A DNA stretch of 57,070 nucleotides. Source: Streptomyces violaceoruber (GTDB taxonomy: Bacteria; Actinomycetota; Actinomycetes; Streptomycetales; Streptomycetaceae). A program made the position numbers and the translations under genes. Below, one piece after another: positions 26,707 to 37,433 of the stretch (the first letter of the stretch is position 1; each line of letters begins with the position of its first letter). The notes beneath the pieces are model-generated. The model was not told where the DNA came from, made no database searches, and saw nothing but the letters and a program-made list of their open reading frames with translations. The DNA lies in contig JODI01000054.1 in NCBI GenBank assembly GCA_000720805.1, forward strand, positions 1-57,070, written 5' to 3'.

Positions 26707-27075
26707 ATGGACGGTCACCGACCGCATCCGGAATCCGTCTCGGTGGAGATCAGCGGGTGCAGCAAGCACGACGCCCGCATCGTGTTCGACGCCCTGTGCG
26801 GATGCTTCGCGTCCGACCGGTGCGCCGAGGACGTACCGGAGGAGTACTCGCAGACCCGCCCGACGGTGTGGCTCGGCACGTTCGACGTCACCGAGGCGCA
26901 CGGGGGCACCGCTCCCGCCACGCTCTCCTCCTCCGTCATCGCCGATGTCCAGGGTGGCTACTGGGCGATCGAACGCTTCCGCACCACCCTGGACTCCCTG
27001 TTCTCCGTACGCGACCTGTCCACCGCCTCCGGGGACCAGGAGAAGGAGCTGCACGTACGGCTCGAAAGCAGGTGA
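26707..27075 (+). CDS. hypothetical protein
   Basis: A 122-aa protein starting at ATG 26707 behind a clear GAGGAG. It contains a conserved-looking VSVEISGCSKHDARIVFDAL block, then cysteine-containing CGCFASDRC, and ends in a charged helix. The mix of strands and helices would fit a small alpha/beta domain. I do not recognise the family. A longer in-frame reading from 26398 lacks protein-like composition upstream of the ribosome binding site and is rejected. The nearest downstream gene is fadH, after a 232-bp gap holding a palindromic operator. Confidence 0.65.
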   Translation: MDGHRPHPESVSVEISGCSKHDARIVFDALCGCFASDRCAEDVPEEYSQTRPTVWLGTFDVTEAHGGTAPATLSSSVIADVQGGYWAIERFRTTLDSLFSVRDLSTASGDQEKELHVRLESR

Positions 27076-27230
27076 GCGAACCCGGCCGGGGCGGGCGCCC
27101 CGCGTTCGAGGCCCCCGCTCGGCTCAAGGTGCGTTCCTCCACCGCGGCCGCCGTCGACACCGCCCCGGCTCCCCGGCGGCTCGACCAGAGCCCCGTGGTC
27201 GCCGACGTGGCCCGGATCACCTCCCCTCTA

Positions 27231-27250
27231 TTATGCAACTAGTTGCATAA
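27231..27250. promoter_or_regulatory. perfect 20-bp palindrome, candidate operator of the FadH-like gene
   Basis: TTATGCAACTAGTTGCATAA is a perfect 20-bp inverted repeat 57 bp upstream of the fadH start, in an otherwise GC-rich region. Size, AT-richness and the TTGCA half-site fit a MarR- or PadR-type repressor site. Both are plausible: a PadR gene lies just downstream of fadH, and the operator of the MarR gene at 16544 shares GTTGCATAA. Confidence 0.75.
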
Positions 27251-27259
27251 ACGCGGTGA

Positions 27260-29323
<2,064 letters not shown>

Positions 29324-29354
29324 CGACACGCGCGGCCGTCCCTAGGATGACTCC

Positions 29355-29906
29355 ATGTCACTCCCGCACGCGATCCTCACCGCCCTGCTCGAGAAGCCGT
29401 CGTCGGGCCTGGAACTGACCCGCCGGTTCGACCGGTCGATCGGCTACTTCTGGTCGGCGACGCATCAGCAGATCTATCGCGAGCTGGGAAAACTGGAGGC
29501 CGAGGGCTATATCCGCGCCCTCCCCACCGAGCAGCCGGCGCGCGGGCAGAAGAAGAGTTACGAGGTCCTGCTCGCGGGCCGCGCCGAACTGGCCCGCTGG
29601 AGTGCCGCCGCCCAGGACCCCAAGCCGCTGCGGGACGTGCTGCTGCTGCGGCTGCGGGCGGCGGCCGTGGTGGGGACGGCCGGCATCGAGACCGACCTGC
29701 GCCGCCACCTCGACCTGCACCAGCGGCAGTTGGCCGAGTACGAGGAGATCGAGAAGCGCGACTTCCCGGTCGGCAAGGACAGCCCTCAGGACCGGCTGAG
29801 GCACCTGGTGCTCCAGGCCGGCATCGACCTGGAGACCTTCTGGACCCAGTGGCTCACGCGCGCGCTGGAGGAGTTCGCCGACCTGCCTGCCGAGGAGAGC
29901 CGGTAG
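29355..29906 (+). CDS. PadR-family transcriptional regulator
   Basis: A 183-aa PadR regulator. The N-terminal winged helix (MSLPHAILTALLEKPSSGLE, then FWSATHQQIYRELGKLEAEG) is followed by a C-terminal helical dimerisation domain. It lies 31 bp after fadH in the same direction and is probably co-transcribed, so feedback repression of the fadH palindrome at 27231 is a reasonable inference. The start is ATG at 29355. Its target and inducer are not otherwise evident. Confidence 0.88.
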   Translation: MSLPHAILTALLEKPSSGLELTRRFDRSIGYFWSATHQQIYRELGKLEAEGYIRALPTEQPARGQKKSYEVLLAGRAELARWSAAAQDPKPLRDVLLLRLRAAAVVGTAGIETDLRRHLDLHQRQLAEYEEIEKRDFPVGKDSPQDRLRHLVLQAGIDLETFWTQWLTRALEEFADLPAEESR

Positions 29907-29937
29907 CGCGGGCGCGGTCGGAGGAGGTGGGCCCGCT

Positions 29938-30477
29938 TCAGAGCCGGTGGGGCTTCGAGCGGCGGCGCAGGAACCAGACCGTGGCCAGGACGCCCGTCCC
30001 GACCAGCGCACCGCCGGCCGCCAGAGTGAGCGTGCCGTAGTCCTTCGTGGCGCCGCCGAGGCCGCCCATGACACCGCGCGAGGGCGAGACCGTCGGCGCG
30101 GGCGTACGCGTCGGTGCCGCGGAGACGATGACGGACTGCCTGCCCGCCTCCGCGCCGTCCCGGTTGCAGATCACGATCACCGTGTGCGTCCCCGGACTCA
30201 CGTTGGACCACAGGGCGGACTGGCCGGCGTTGGTTCCGGACAGGTCGGCCTGGCGGCCCTGGGCGAAGTTCGACTGGCCGCTGGTGAGCAGGGAGGCTCT
30301 GCCGAAGCCGTTGTTGTTGCTGGTGCAGGCGCTGGTCGTGACCGACACCGTGGACCCGTTGGTGCTCACGGAGATCCCCGAAGCGGCCTCGGCCGGACCC
30401 GCGGCCAGGGCGAGCGGCAGCACTGAGGCGGCCGCCCAGGTCAGGCAGGAACGGAGGAGTGGCTGAGTAGTGTGCAT
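29938..30477 (-). CDS. secreted, C-terminally anchored surface protein
   Basis: A 179-aa protein with an N-terminal signal peptide (to about residue 33), an Ig-like or beta-sandwich middle (SGISVSTNGSTVSVTTSACT with two Cys, then CNRDG) and a Pro/Thr-rich stalk. It ends in a transmembrane helix plus basic tail (LAAGGALVGTGVLATVWFLR then RRSK). There is no LPxTG sortase motif. ATG at 30477 follows a GGAGGG. Probably a small cell-surface protein; ligand or partner unknown. Converges on the padR gene with 31 bp between stops. Confidence 0.7.
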   Translation of the reverse strand: MHTTQPLLRSCLTWAAASVLPLALAAGPAEAASGISVSTNGSTVSVTTSACTSNNNGFGRASLLTSGQSNFAQGRQADLSGTNAGQSALWSNVSPGTHTVIVICNRDGAEAGRQSVIVSAAPTRTPAPTVSPSRGVMGGLGGATKDYGTLTLAAGGALVGTGVLATVWFLRRRSKPHRL

Positions 30478-31163
30478 GGGACTGCCCTCCGGCGGCACGG
30501 TTGGCGGTACATCCCTTGCGCCGCCGAAGGTCGGGGAACGCCCGTGCTGCCTCAGGGAGAGCCAATGCGTTCCCGGCCCGCTCCGCACGTGGACCGCCGC
30601 CGCTCAGGTGACGCGGGCCTTCGGCGTTTTATCGGCGTCCTTCGTGCGGCGTCCTTCGTTCGGTGCGGCCGTGCCCGTCCGCCGTCGGAACGGCACGCGG
30701 TAAAGCTCCGGACCAATGCGATGCCGGGCTTTGAATGCGTCTAGGGCCGGGCGGTCGTCGGTGACCGTCCGGAGGGGTTACGTATGCTGAAGCCGCACGC
30801 GGTCGAACTCTCCCTGGGGGAAGGGGAGTTCCTGCCACAGGCGCGGGCCGCTGTCGTCGCTGTTCCCGTGCCGGCGCGCGGTGGCCGGGGACCCGAGCCT
30901 GTCGCGGGCTCAGGTCCCCGGCCCCGGTCGCGGGCTCACATCCCCGGCCCCTGTCGCCGGCGATCCGGGCAGCAATCCGGGCGGCGATGTCTCACGCGGC
31001 CCCGCGCGTCCGTCGAGCACTCGCGCCGCGCACCCCGCGCCTCCGACCGCCCCGCCGACCTCGCGACGGCCGATGCCGAGCCGGGGACTGAAGACACCCC
31101 TGCGCTCGGCTCCTCGTCGCCGCGGCGGACGGCCCGGCCGCTTGCCTGCCGTGCGGGAGGGTC
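30478..31163. other. 686-bp gap between the surface-protein gene and dhaM
   Basis: No convincing gene. The stretch to about 30760 is the 5' region and probable promoter of the surface protein. From 30880 to 30970 there are GC-rich repeats of the type tccccggccc. A reading frame starting near 30784 has arm-like, low-quality composition and no ribosome binding site that convinces. Confidence 0.4.
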
Positions 31164-31574
31164 TCAGACCTTCCGGTACGTGTACGCTTCCGCGGCCGCC
31201 GCCTCGACCGCTGCCAGGTCCGCCCCGGTGGCCGCGGTGACGACCGCGGCCACCGCTCCCTCGACGAACGGCGCGTCCACCAGCCGTGTCCCGCTCGGGA
31301 GTTCGTCGCCCTCCGCGAGCAGCGCCTTCACCGTGAGCACCGCGCTGCCGAGGTCGGTGAGGACGGCGACTCCGGCACCCCGGTCCACCGAGGCGGCCGC
31401 GGCGGCGATCAGCTCCGCGCTCGTCCCGAACCCACCGCCCTCGGTGCCGCCCGCCGGAGCGACGGGCACCTGGGTGCCGCCGCCCGCGAGGCCCTTCGCC
31501 AGCGCGGCCACCGACCCGGCGACCTCCGCGCTGTGCGACACCAGCACGATCCCGACCAGCTTCCCGTCACTCAC
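31164..31574 (-). CDS. dhaM: PTS-dependent dihydroxyacetone kinase phosphotransferase subunit DhaM
   Basis: A 136-aa EIIA(Man)-like domain that accepts phosphate from the PTS protein HPr and passes it to DhaL-bound ADP. The phospho-acceptor is His14 in VGIVLVSHSAEVAGSVA. The protein consists of this single domain, without the extra HPr and EI domains of E. coli DhaM. Its start overlaps the dhaL stop by 8 bp, so the three dha genes form one operon, K-L-M. Confidence 0.9.
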   Translation of the reverse strand: MSDGKLVGIVLVSHSAEVAGSVAALAKGLAGGGTQVPVAPAGGTEGGGFGTSAELIAAAAASVDRGAGVAVLTDLGSAVLTVKALLAEGDELPSGTRLVDAPFVEGAVAAVVTAATGADLAAVEAAAAEAYTYRKV

Positions 31575-32166
31575 CGGCCGCCTCCACGAGTCCGGCGATC
31601 AGGAGCGACGACGAGGTGGCCCCCGGATCCTGGTGCCCGATGCTGCGCTCCCCGAGATAGCTCGCCCTGCCCTTGCGGGCCTGCAACGGCGTCGTCGCCA
31701 GGGCGCCTTCCTCGGCTGCCGCCCGGGCCGCGGTGAAGCCGTCGCCGAGCGCGTCGACGGCCGGCACCAGCGCGTCGATCATGGTCTTGTCGCCGGGCGT
31801 GGCGCCCCCGAGGGTCATCACCGCGTCCACCCCGGCACGCAGCGCCTCGGCGAACTGATCCTCGCTGACCTCGCCGGCGTCCCCCAGGGCCTTTCCCGTA
31901 CGGCGCAGCAACGTCCCGTACAGCGGCCCGGACGCGCCGCCGACGGTGGAGATGAGCTGACGTCCGGCGAGCGTGAGGACCGCGCCGGGCGTGTCGGGTG
32001 CCTCCTTCTCCAGGGTCGCGGTCACCGCGGCGAACCCGCGCTGCAGATTGCTGCCGTGGTCGGCGTCCCCGATGGGCGAGTCGAGGGCGGTGAGCCGCTC
32101 CGCCTCACGGCTGACGGACGCGGCGGTCGCCGTCATCCAACGGCGGAAGAAGTCGGCGTCGAGCAT
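31567..32166 (-). CDS. dhaL: dihydroxyacetone kinase subunit DhaL
   Basis: A 199-aa nucleotide-binding subunit. The Asp-rich metal/ADP site is LDSPIGDADHG (D29, D34, D36), followed by GGASGPLYGTLLRR and a C-terminal HQDPGATSSSLLI helix. It binds ADP/ATP and transfers phosphate to dihydroxyacetone held by DhaK. It starts 48 bp after dhaK and overlaps dhaM by 8 bp. Confidence 0.93.
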   Translation of the reverse strand: MLDADFFRRWMTATAASVSREAERLTALDSPIGDADHGSNLQRGFAAVTATLEKEAPDTPGAVLTLAGRQLISTVGGASGPLYGTLLRRTGKALGDAGEVSEDQFAEALRAGVDAVMTLGGATPGDKTMIDALVPAVDALGDGFTAARAAAEEGALATTPLQARKGRASYLGERSIGHQDPGATSSSLLIAGLVEAAGE

Positions 32167-32214
32167 GGATCTCCTTGCGTGGTCGGTACGTTGCGAGGGT
32201 CGGCACCGCCGGTT

Positions 32215-33207
32215 TCACAGGCCCCAACGCAGTCCCGGCGTCTTCACCGGCGCGTCCCAGAGCCTGAGCAGCTCCTCGTCGATCTGGCACAGGGTGACCG
32301 AGGCGCCGGCCATGTCGAGCGAGGTGACGTAGTTGCCCACAAGGGTGCGGGCGACGGGGACACCGCGCTCGGCGAGTACCCGCTGCACCTCGGCGTTGAA
32401 GCCGTACAGCTCCAGCAGCGGGGTCGCGCCCATGCCGTTGACCAGGACCAGGACGGGGTTGCGCGGGCTGATGTCGTCCAGGATCACGCCCACCGAGAAG
32501 TCGGCGATCTCCCGCGAGGTCATCATGGCCCGCCGTTCCCGGCCCGGTTCGCCGTGGATGCCGACGCCCAGTTCCAGTTCGCCGGCCGGCAGGTCGAAGG
32601 TGGGGCTGCCCTTGGCGGGCGTGGTGCAGGCGCTGAGGGCGACACCGAAGCTGCGGGAGTTCTCGTTGACCTGCCGGGCGATCGCCTCCACCCGTTCCAG
32701 CGGCTGCCCCTCCTCCGCGGCCGCCCCCGCGATCTTCTCCACGAACAGCGTCGCGCCCGTGCCGCGACGTCCGGCGGTGTAGAGGCTGTCGGTCACCGCC
32801 ACGTCGTCGTTGACCAGTACCTTGGCGATCTGGATGCCCTCGTCCTCGGCGAGTTCGGCCGCCATGTCGAAGTTGAGGACGTCGCCGGTGTAGTTCTTCA
32901 CGATGAACAGCACCCCGGCCCCGCTGTCCACGGCTGCCGCGGCCCGCACCATCTGGTCCGGCACCGGCGAGGTGAACACCTCACCCGGGCAGGCCGCCGA
33001 GAGCATCCCCGTTCCCACGAATCCGCCGTGCAACGGCTCGTGTCCCGACCCCCCGCCGGACACCAGCCCGACCTTCCCGGCCACGGGGGCGTCCCGCCGT
33101 ACGATCACCCGGTTGTCGACATCGACGGTCAGCTCGGGATGCGCGGCCGCCATCCCCCGCAGCGCGTCGGCGACCACGGTCTCCGGGACGTTGATGAGCA
33201 TCCTCAT
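32215..33207 (-). CDS. dhaK: dihydroxyacetone kinase subunit DhaK
   Basis: A 330-aa subunit that binds dihydroxyacetone covalently through a histidine. His218 in GVGIHGEPG falls at the same residue number as the substrate-binding His218 of E. coli DhaK. The N-terminal GLVSGGGSGHEPLHGGFVG block is also conserved. ATG at 33207 follows GGAGGTACCC. It is the first gene of a dhaKLM operon feeding glycerol/dihydroxyacetone into glycolysis with PTS-derived phosphate. No dhaR or glycerol dehydrogenase gene is adjacent. Confidence 0.94.
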   Translation of the reverse strand: MRMLINVPETVVADALRGMAAAHPELTVDVDNRVIVRRDAPVAGKVGLVSGGGSGHEPLHGGFVGTGMLSAACPGEVFTSPVPDQMVRAAAAVDSGAGVLFIVKNYTGDVLNFDMAAELAEDEGIQIAKVLVNDDVAVTDSLYTAGRRGTGATLFVEKIAGAAAEEGQPLERVEAIARQVNENSRSFGVALSACTTPAKGSPTFDLPAGELELGVGIHGEPGRERRAMMTSREIADFSVGVILDDISPRNPVLVLVNGMGATPLLELYGFNAEVQRVLAERGVPVARTLVGNYVTSLDMAGASVTLCQIDEELLRLWDAPVKTPGLRWGL

Positions 33208-33538
33208 GGGTACCTCCGAGTAAGTACAACGGATAAGTCAATGACCTGTGTGACTACCTGCACTCGGAAGTATCGATCCTGAACGACCGCGGGTCACGTG
33301 TGCGGAGGCCGACGGGCGTGTACGGGGTGCGCCGCTGCTCAGCCCTCGGGCGCGGTGATGCCCCGGGGTCCTCGGTGGCGGGCCCGCCGCCCACCGACCG
33401 GGCGGCGGTGCTGTGCGGCCCGCACCTCCCTTCCTGCTTCCCGGTCATGGTCGACGCGCTCTTCGGCGTACGGCGGCCGGGAGCCGCGCCGGTGCGGGCG
33501 CGTCGGGAAGGCGGGCGGTGGTGAAGAGCAGCAGGTCA
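33208..33538. other. gap upstream of dhaK
   Basis: Holds the dhaK leader and promoter (about 33208-33290). No gene is supported here; candidate frames have low-complexity Arg/Gly/Pro translations on both strands. Confidence 0.35.
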
Positions 33539-33721
33539 TCACGGTACGCAGCGGGGGGTGAACTCCACCATGAGGCGCCGGTTGTTCGCCGTCACCTCGG
33601 CCAGGGCGGCGAGTTCGGCCTCCTCGAGGCTGCCCGGCAGCTCGGGCACGGGGCGGACCAGCTCCACGAACCGGGCGTCGGTCAACTTCTCCTCCGGCAC
33701 CGGTGCCGGACGCCGCCACAC
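33539..33721 (-). CDS. possible 60-aa protein
   Basis: A short frame starting at GTG 33721, 5 nt after a GGGGAGG. It encodes VWRRPAPVPEEKLTDARFVE, then LVRPVPELPGSLEEAELAAL and a tail NNRRLMVEFTPRCV. The helix-rich, acidic composition and good ribosome binding site favour a real gene over chance. Family not recognised. It is divergent from the GH15 gene at 33892. Confidence 0.45.
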   Translation of the reverse strand: MWRRPAPVPEEKLTDARFVELVRPVPELPGSLEEAELAALAEVTANNRRLMVEFTPRCVP

Positions 33722-33891
33722 GACACCTCCCCGGGCGAGTCCACGCCCACGCGCGAGACGAGTCGTCCCGTGACCATCCGCGGTCCGTGGGTACTCGTAC
33801 GTCCGCCTCCGTCACCCCCGACGGATGACCCGTGGCACGACGACAAGGACGATCACGACAACCGGATCGGCCCTACCGGAGGTTCGCACCG

Positions 33892-35625
33892 ATGCGCTCA
33901 GCCTTCCCGCCCCACGCGCTGCACGACTACGCGCTGCTGGCCGACGGGGAGCGCGGCGCGCTCATCGGACCGGACGGGGCGATCAGCTGGATGTGCGCGC
34001 CCACCTGGCACGACGAGGCGGTCTTCGCCACCCTCGTCGGCGGTGCGGGCGTCTACGCCGTCACCCCGGCCGAGCGGCACGTCTTCGGCGGCTACTACGA
34101 AGAGGGCACGCTGATCTGGCGCAGCCGCTGGGTCACCGACGACGGCATCGTGGAGTGCCGGGAGGCGCTCGCGCACCCTGGTGACCCGGACCGCCTCGTC
34201 CTGCTGCGGCAGCTGCGCGCGGTCGACGGCCCGGCGCGGCTCTCCGTCGTCCTCGACCCGCACAGCGGCTACGGCGGCAAACCGATCGACTCCGCCCGGC
34301 GCGGCGACGACGGCGTGTGGGAGCTGCGCACCGGTGACCACCGCCTCCGCTGGCAGGGCGCCGGTCACGCCGTCCCCGGCGAGCAGGGACTGACGGCCGA
34401 GATCACGCTGAAGCCGGGGGAGCGGCACGACCTGGTCCTGGAGTGTGCCGCCGCCGAACTGCCCCACGACCTGCCCCGGGCCGAGGAGACCTGGGCGGCG
34501 ACCGAGGCGTCCTGGCGGCGGGCCGTGCCCGCGCTCACGAACACCGTCGCCGTCGCGGACGCCCGCCGTGCCCACGCCGTACTGCGCGGTCTGACCACCC
34601 GTGGCGGCGGCATGGTCGCGGCCGCCACCACCAGCCTGCCCGAGCGGGCCGAGGAAGGCCGCAACTACGACTACCGGTACGTGTGGATCCGCGACGAGAG
34701 CTTCGCCGGGCAGGCCGCTGCCGCCGCCGGCGCACACGATCTGCTCGACGACGCCGTCCGGTTCGTCACCGCCCGGCTGCTCGCCGACGGACCACGGCTG
34801 GCCCCCGCCTACACCGTGCACGGCAACCCCGTCCCCGGCCAGCGCGACCTCGACCTGCCCGGCTACCCGGGAGGCTTCGACCGCGTCGGCAACCGGGCGC
34901 GTGAGCAGTTCCAGTTGGACTGCTTCGGCGAGGCCCTGCTGCTGTTCGCCGCCGCGGTACGTCACGACCGCCTCGACGCCGACCACTGGAAGGCGGTCGC
35001 CGTCGCGGTGCAGGCGATAGGCGAGCGCTGGCGCGAACCAGACGCCGGCATCTGGGAGTTGGACGGCCGGCTGTGGACGCACAGCCGGCTCATCTGCGTG
35101 GCCGGGCTGCGAGCCGTGGCCGACGCCGCGCCCCGTCACCCCCTGGCCGGGACCTGCGCCCGGCTCGCCGAGACGATCCTCACCGCCACCGCGCGAACCT
35201 GCGTGCACCCCGACGGGCACTGGCAGCGCACCCCCGACGACCAGGCCGTGGACGCCGCCCTGTTGCTGCCCGCCGTACGCGGCGCCCTGCCCGCCGCCGA
35301 CGTACGCACCCGCGCCACCCTCGACGCCTGCCGCCGCGAACTGGCGCAGGACTACTTCATGTACCGCTTCCGCCACGACGACCGCCCGCTGGAGGAGACC
35401 GAAGGAGCCTTCCTGCTGTGCGGTTTCGTGATGGCGCTGGCCGAGCACGGGCAGGGCCGGGCCGTCGAGGCCTACCGCTGGTTCGAACGCAACCGGGGTG
35501 CCTGCGGCGGGCCGGGCCTGTACGCCGAGGAGTTCGACGTGGCCCAGCGCCAACTGCGCGGCAACCTCCCGCAGGCCTTCGTGCATGCCCTGCTGCTGGA
35601 GTCGGCCGCACGCCTGAGTGACTGA
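33892..35625 (+). CDS. glycoside hydrolase family 15 enzyme (glucoamylase/trehalase-like)
   Basis: A 577-aa cytosolic protein with an N-terminal beta-sandwich (1-220) and a C-terminal (alpha/alpha)6 barrel typical of GH15. Signature regions are EEGRNYDYRYVWIRDESFAG near residue 265, PLEETEGAFLLCGF carrying the likely general acid, and GLYAEEFD carrying the second catalytic Glu. In actinomycetes, members include trehalases and glucan hydrolases; which one this is cannot be told. ATG at 33892 follows GGAGG; a longer in-frame start at 33832 lacks homology. Confidence 0.88.
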   Translation: MRSAFPPHALHDYALLADGERGALIGPDGAISWMCAPTWHDEAVFATLVGGAGVYAVTPAERHVFGGYYEEGTLIWRSRWVTDDGIVECREALAHPGDPDRLVLLRQLRAVDGPARLSVVLDPHSGYGGKPIDSARRGDDGVWELRTGDHRLRWQGAGHAVPGEQGLTAEITLKPGERHDLVLECAAAELPHDLPRAEETWAATEASWRRAVPALTNTVAVADARRAHAVLRGLTTRGGGMVAAATTSLPERAEEGRNYDYRYVWIRDESFAGQAAAAAGAHDLLDDAVRFVTARLLADGPRLAPAYTVHGNPVPGQRDLDLPGYPGGFDRVGNRAREQFQLDCFGEALLLFAAAVRHDRLDADHWKAVAVAVQAIGERWREPDAGIWELDGRLWTHSRLICVAGLRAVADAAPRHPLAGTCARLAETILTATARTCVHPDGHWQRTPDDQAVDAALLLPAVRGALPAADVRTRATLDACRRELAQDYFMYRFRHDDRPLEETEGAFLLCGFVMALAEHGQGRAVEAYRWFERNRGACGGPGLYAEEFDVAQRQLRGNLPQAFVHALLLESAARLSD

Positions 35626-35859
35626 CGCCCGAGCCCCCGGCTACCCCCCCGATCACGGTGGTGGACAGGAGGGCGGACCGACCGTGTCAGGCACCGCCGC
35701 GGCCAGTTCCGGGCACGACACCGGGGCGGGCGCTGCGGCGCTGGAACAACAGCGCGGCCCAGTCGTGGAGTTGGCGGATCAGCAGGCAGCCGCGGACGTC
35801 GAACCTGATGTGCAGCGTCGGTGGTGCGTTCCGCCGCGTCACGGGCCCGGCCGCGTCAA

Positions 35860-35883
35860 GGGCCCGGGCGCCGGCCCGGGCCC
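35860..35883. terminator. strong GC hairpin, probable bidirectional terminator
   Basis: GGGCCCGGGC (35860-35869), loop GCCG, then GCCCGGGCCC (35874-35883) form a perfect 10-bp stem, followed by TTCTCCT. It lies between the convergent GH15 gene and the DUF8129-like gene. The rest of 35626-35938 shows no gene. Confidence 0.75.
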
Positions 35884-35938
35884 TTCTCCTTCTCAGCAGC
35901 ACGGCGCAGGGGTGCCCGTGCGCCGCTCGCGGAAACCG

Positions 35939-36289
35939 TCAGGTCCGGTCACCCTTCGGCTTGCCTCGCTGGTCCGGGGTGCCGTGCGGCGGCGGGCTGA
36001 AGGGCTGCGGAGAGGTCGCCGGTGACACGGGGGAGCCGCCGGGGTGCCCACCCTGCTCGGGGCGCAGCGCGCCGGGGTCGCCCGACGTCGGTTCGGCGCC
36101 CGCCTCCAGCTGCTCCAGCCGCACCGTCAGCAGCTCGGTCACCGGGAGACGGTCGGCGTGGGTCCGCTCGTACGCCAGCAGTTCCTCGACCTCGGACGCG
36201 GTCAGCGACCGTACGCGACTCTCCAGGCCGCCGATCGGCAGGTGGTCGTAGTCGGGCAACGGCAGGGTGGTGCGACCGGAGTCGGTCAT
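35939..36289 (-). CDS. DUF8129-like small protein
   Basis: A 116-aa protein whose first 70 residues carry a pattern seen in many Streptomyces: LPDYDHLPIGGLESRVRSLT then SEVEELLAYERTHADRLPV. This is a short helical domain with a leading LPDYD motif, and the rest is a disordered Gly/Pro/Ser tail. ATG at 36289 (MTDSGRTTL) is preferred over 36298, being behind GGAAGTGAG. Function unknown; possibly binds a partner through the helical domain. Confidence 0.7.
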   Translation of the reverse strand: MTDSGRTTLPLPDYDHLPIGGLESRVRSLTASEVEELLAYERTHADRLPVTELLTVRLEQLEAGAEPTSGDPGALRPEQGGHPGGSPVSPATSPQPFSPPPHGTPDQRGKPKGDRT

Positions 36290-36421
36290 GGATCTCACTT
36301 CCCTCAGTGCGACAGCCCTGGTCGAATCGTGGTTGCTCGTGGTTGCTCGTGGGCTGCTCGTGGGCTGCCTTCGTCGAACTGTCGGTGCTCGTGCGACGTC
36401 GTCGGCCGGCAGCGCCCCGCG

Positions 36422-36787
36422 TCAGCGGCCGCCCGCTCCGCCACTGCCGAACGAACCGCTGCTGCCCTCGTCCCAGCGCGGCCTTTCCTTCGAGGCGCCG
36501 GTGCGGGTGCCTGCGTTGCCATGCCCGGGCAGGTCGTGCGGGGTGAGCCGGCGATCACTCTGCGGGACCTCGTGCGGCTCGCGCTGCTCCTGCACCTCGC
36601 GGACCGGACCGCTCTCCGGCGGCCGCGGTTGCTCGGCGGGCGTCGGCGGCGGCGACTCACGCCTCATGACCCGCACTCCCAGCCAGAAGGCACCGACCAG
36701 TACCGCCGCGATCACCACACCCGCCACGATGAGGCCGGCGGCCCCGGCGCCCGTGCCTGCTGCGACGTCCATCCATGCGGTATTCAT
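36422..36787 (-). CDS. DUF6479-family membrane protein
   Basis: A 121-aa single-pass protein: a short N-terminus, one helix (AAGLIVAGVVIAAVLVGAFWLGVRV would span the membrane), basic MRRES and then a long Pro/Glu/Arg/Gly-rich cytoplasmic tail. This is the DUF6479 layout found throughout Streptomyces. ATG at 36787 (MNTAWMDVAAG) is chosen because the membrane segment follows at the usual distance; the longer reading to 36898 is not family-like. Between this gene and 36289 (36290-36421) is a short tandem repeat of ggttgctcgt at about 36331. Confidence 0.72.
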   Translation of the reverse strand: MNTAWMDVAAGTGAGAAGLIVAGVVIAAVLVGAFWLGVRVMRRESPPPTPAEQPRPPESGPVREVQEQREPHEVPQSDRRLTPHDLPGHGNAGTRTGASKERPRWDEGSSGSFGSGGAGGR

Positions 36788-36920
36788 GGCACGCGGGTAC
36801 CCCCAGGCACCAGAGGCGAACCGACCCCGGCACGAACCGTCACCCGACTGCGGGCCTCGTACCGGCCAAAACCCTTGAAACGCCGGGTTTGGCGTCATCG
36901 GCGACGGCTACCCGCCCGGT

Positions 36921-37295
36921 GTGACAACGACGACATCGCAGCAGGAACTCTTCCGGTTCCTCGAGGACAGGTTCGCCTGTGCCCAGGCCTGCACCGAGTG
37001 TGCGCGGGCGTGTGCGCTGCGCGCCAGTCTCGTGGATCCGGACGGTACCGAGGAACAGGAACTGGTCCGACGCAAGGGCATCATGTGCGCCGAGGTCTGC
37101 GACGCGACCTGCCGAGTGCTGTCCGAGCAGAACCGCCTCGACGAGGACGGCATCCGGGTGCAGCTGGAGTGGTGCCGGTCGGTGTGTCTGGAGAGCGCGC
37201 ACGTCTTCGACCGGTACCCGGGCGCCGAGGACAGCGCGAAGGCGTGCCGCGAGTGCGCCCAGGCGTGCACCGACTTCATGGCCACGCTCACGTGA
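36921..37295 (+). CDS. cysteine-rich four-helix-bundle protein (DUF326 / copper-storage Csp-like)
   Basis: A 124-aa protein with 12 cysteines in helical spacing: CAQACTECARAC, CAEVCDATC, CRSVC and CRECAQAC. This is the pattern of the DUF326 four-helix-bundle family that includes the copper-storage proteins Csp1/Csp3, which bind many Cu(I) ions inside the bundle. No signal peptide is present, so it resembles cytosolic Csp3. GTG at 36921 is the start; no strong ribosome binding site was seen. No copper regulator or P-type ATPase is adjacent. Confidence 0.8.
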   Translation: MTTTTSQQELFRFLEDRFACAQACTECARACALRASLVDPDGTEEQELVRRKGIMCAEVCDATCRVLSEQNRLDEDGIRVQLEWCRSVCLESAHVFDRYPGAEDSAKACRECAQACTDFMATLT

Positions 37296-37433
37296 CGGCG
37301 GACCGTACGGCCGGCCTCACGTGACAGCGGCGGCGGATGCGGGACAGGACGGAAGGAGCATGCCCATTCCCAATTTCTGAAACACGTTCTACGGTGTGCG
37401 CCGTCAGGACCGGCCTGGGACCCTGGAGGCGCC

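Noticed and set aside
29938..30477. Sortase-anchored LPxTG protein
   Set aside because: No LPxTG-like motif lies before the C-terminal helix; it is more likely a simple membrane anchor.
36328..36368. Short tandem repeat of ggttgctcgt upstream of the DUF8129-like gene
   Set aside because: Only about two to four imperfect copies of 10-11 bp; no symmetry or positional argument for function.
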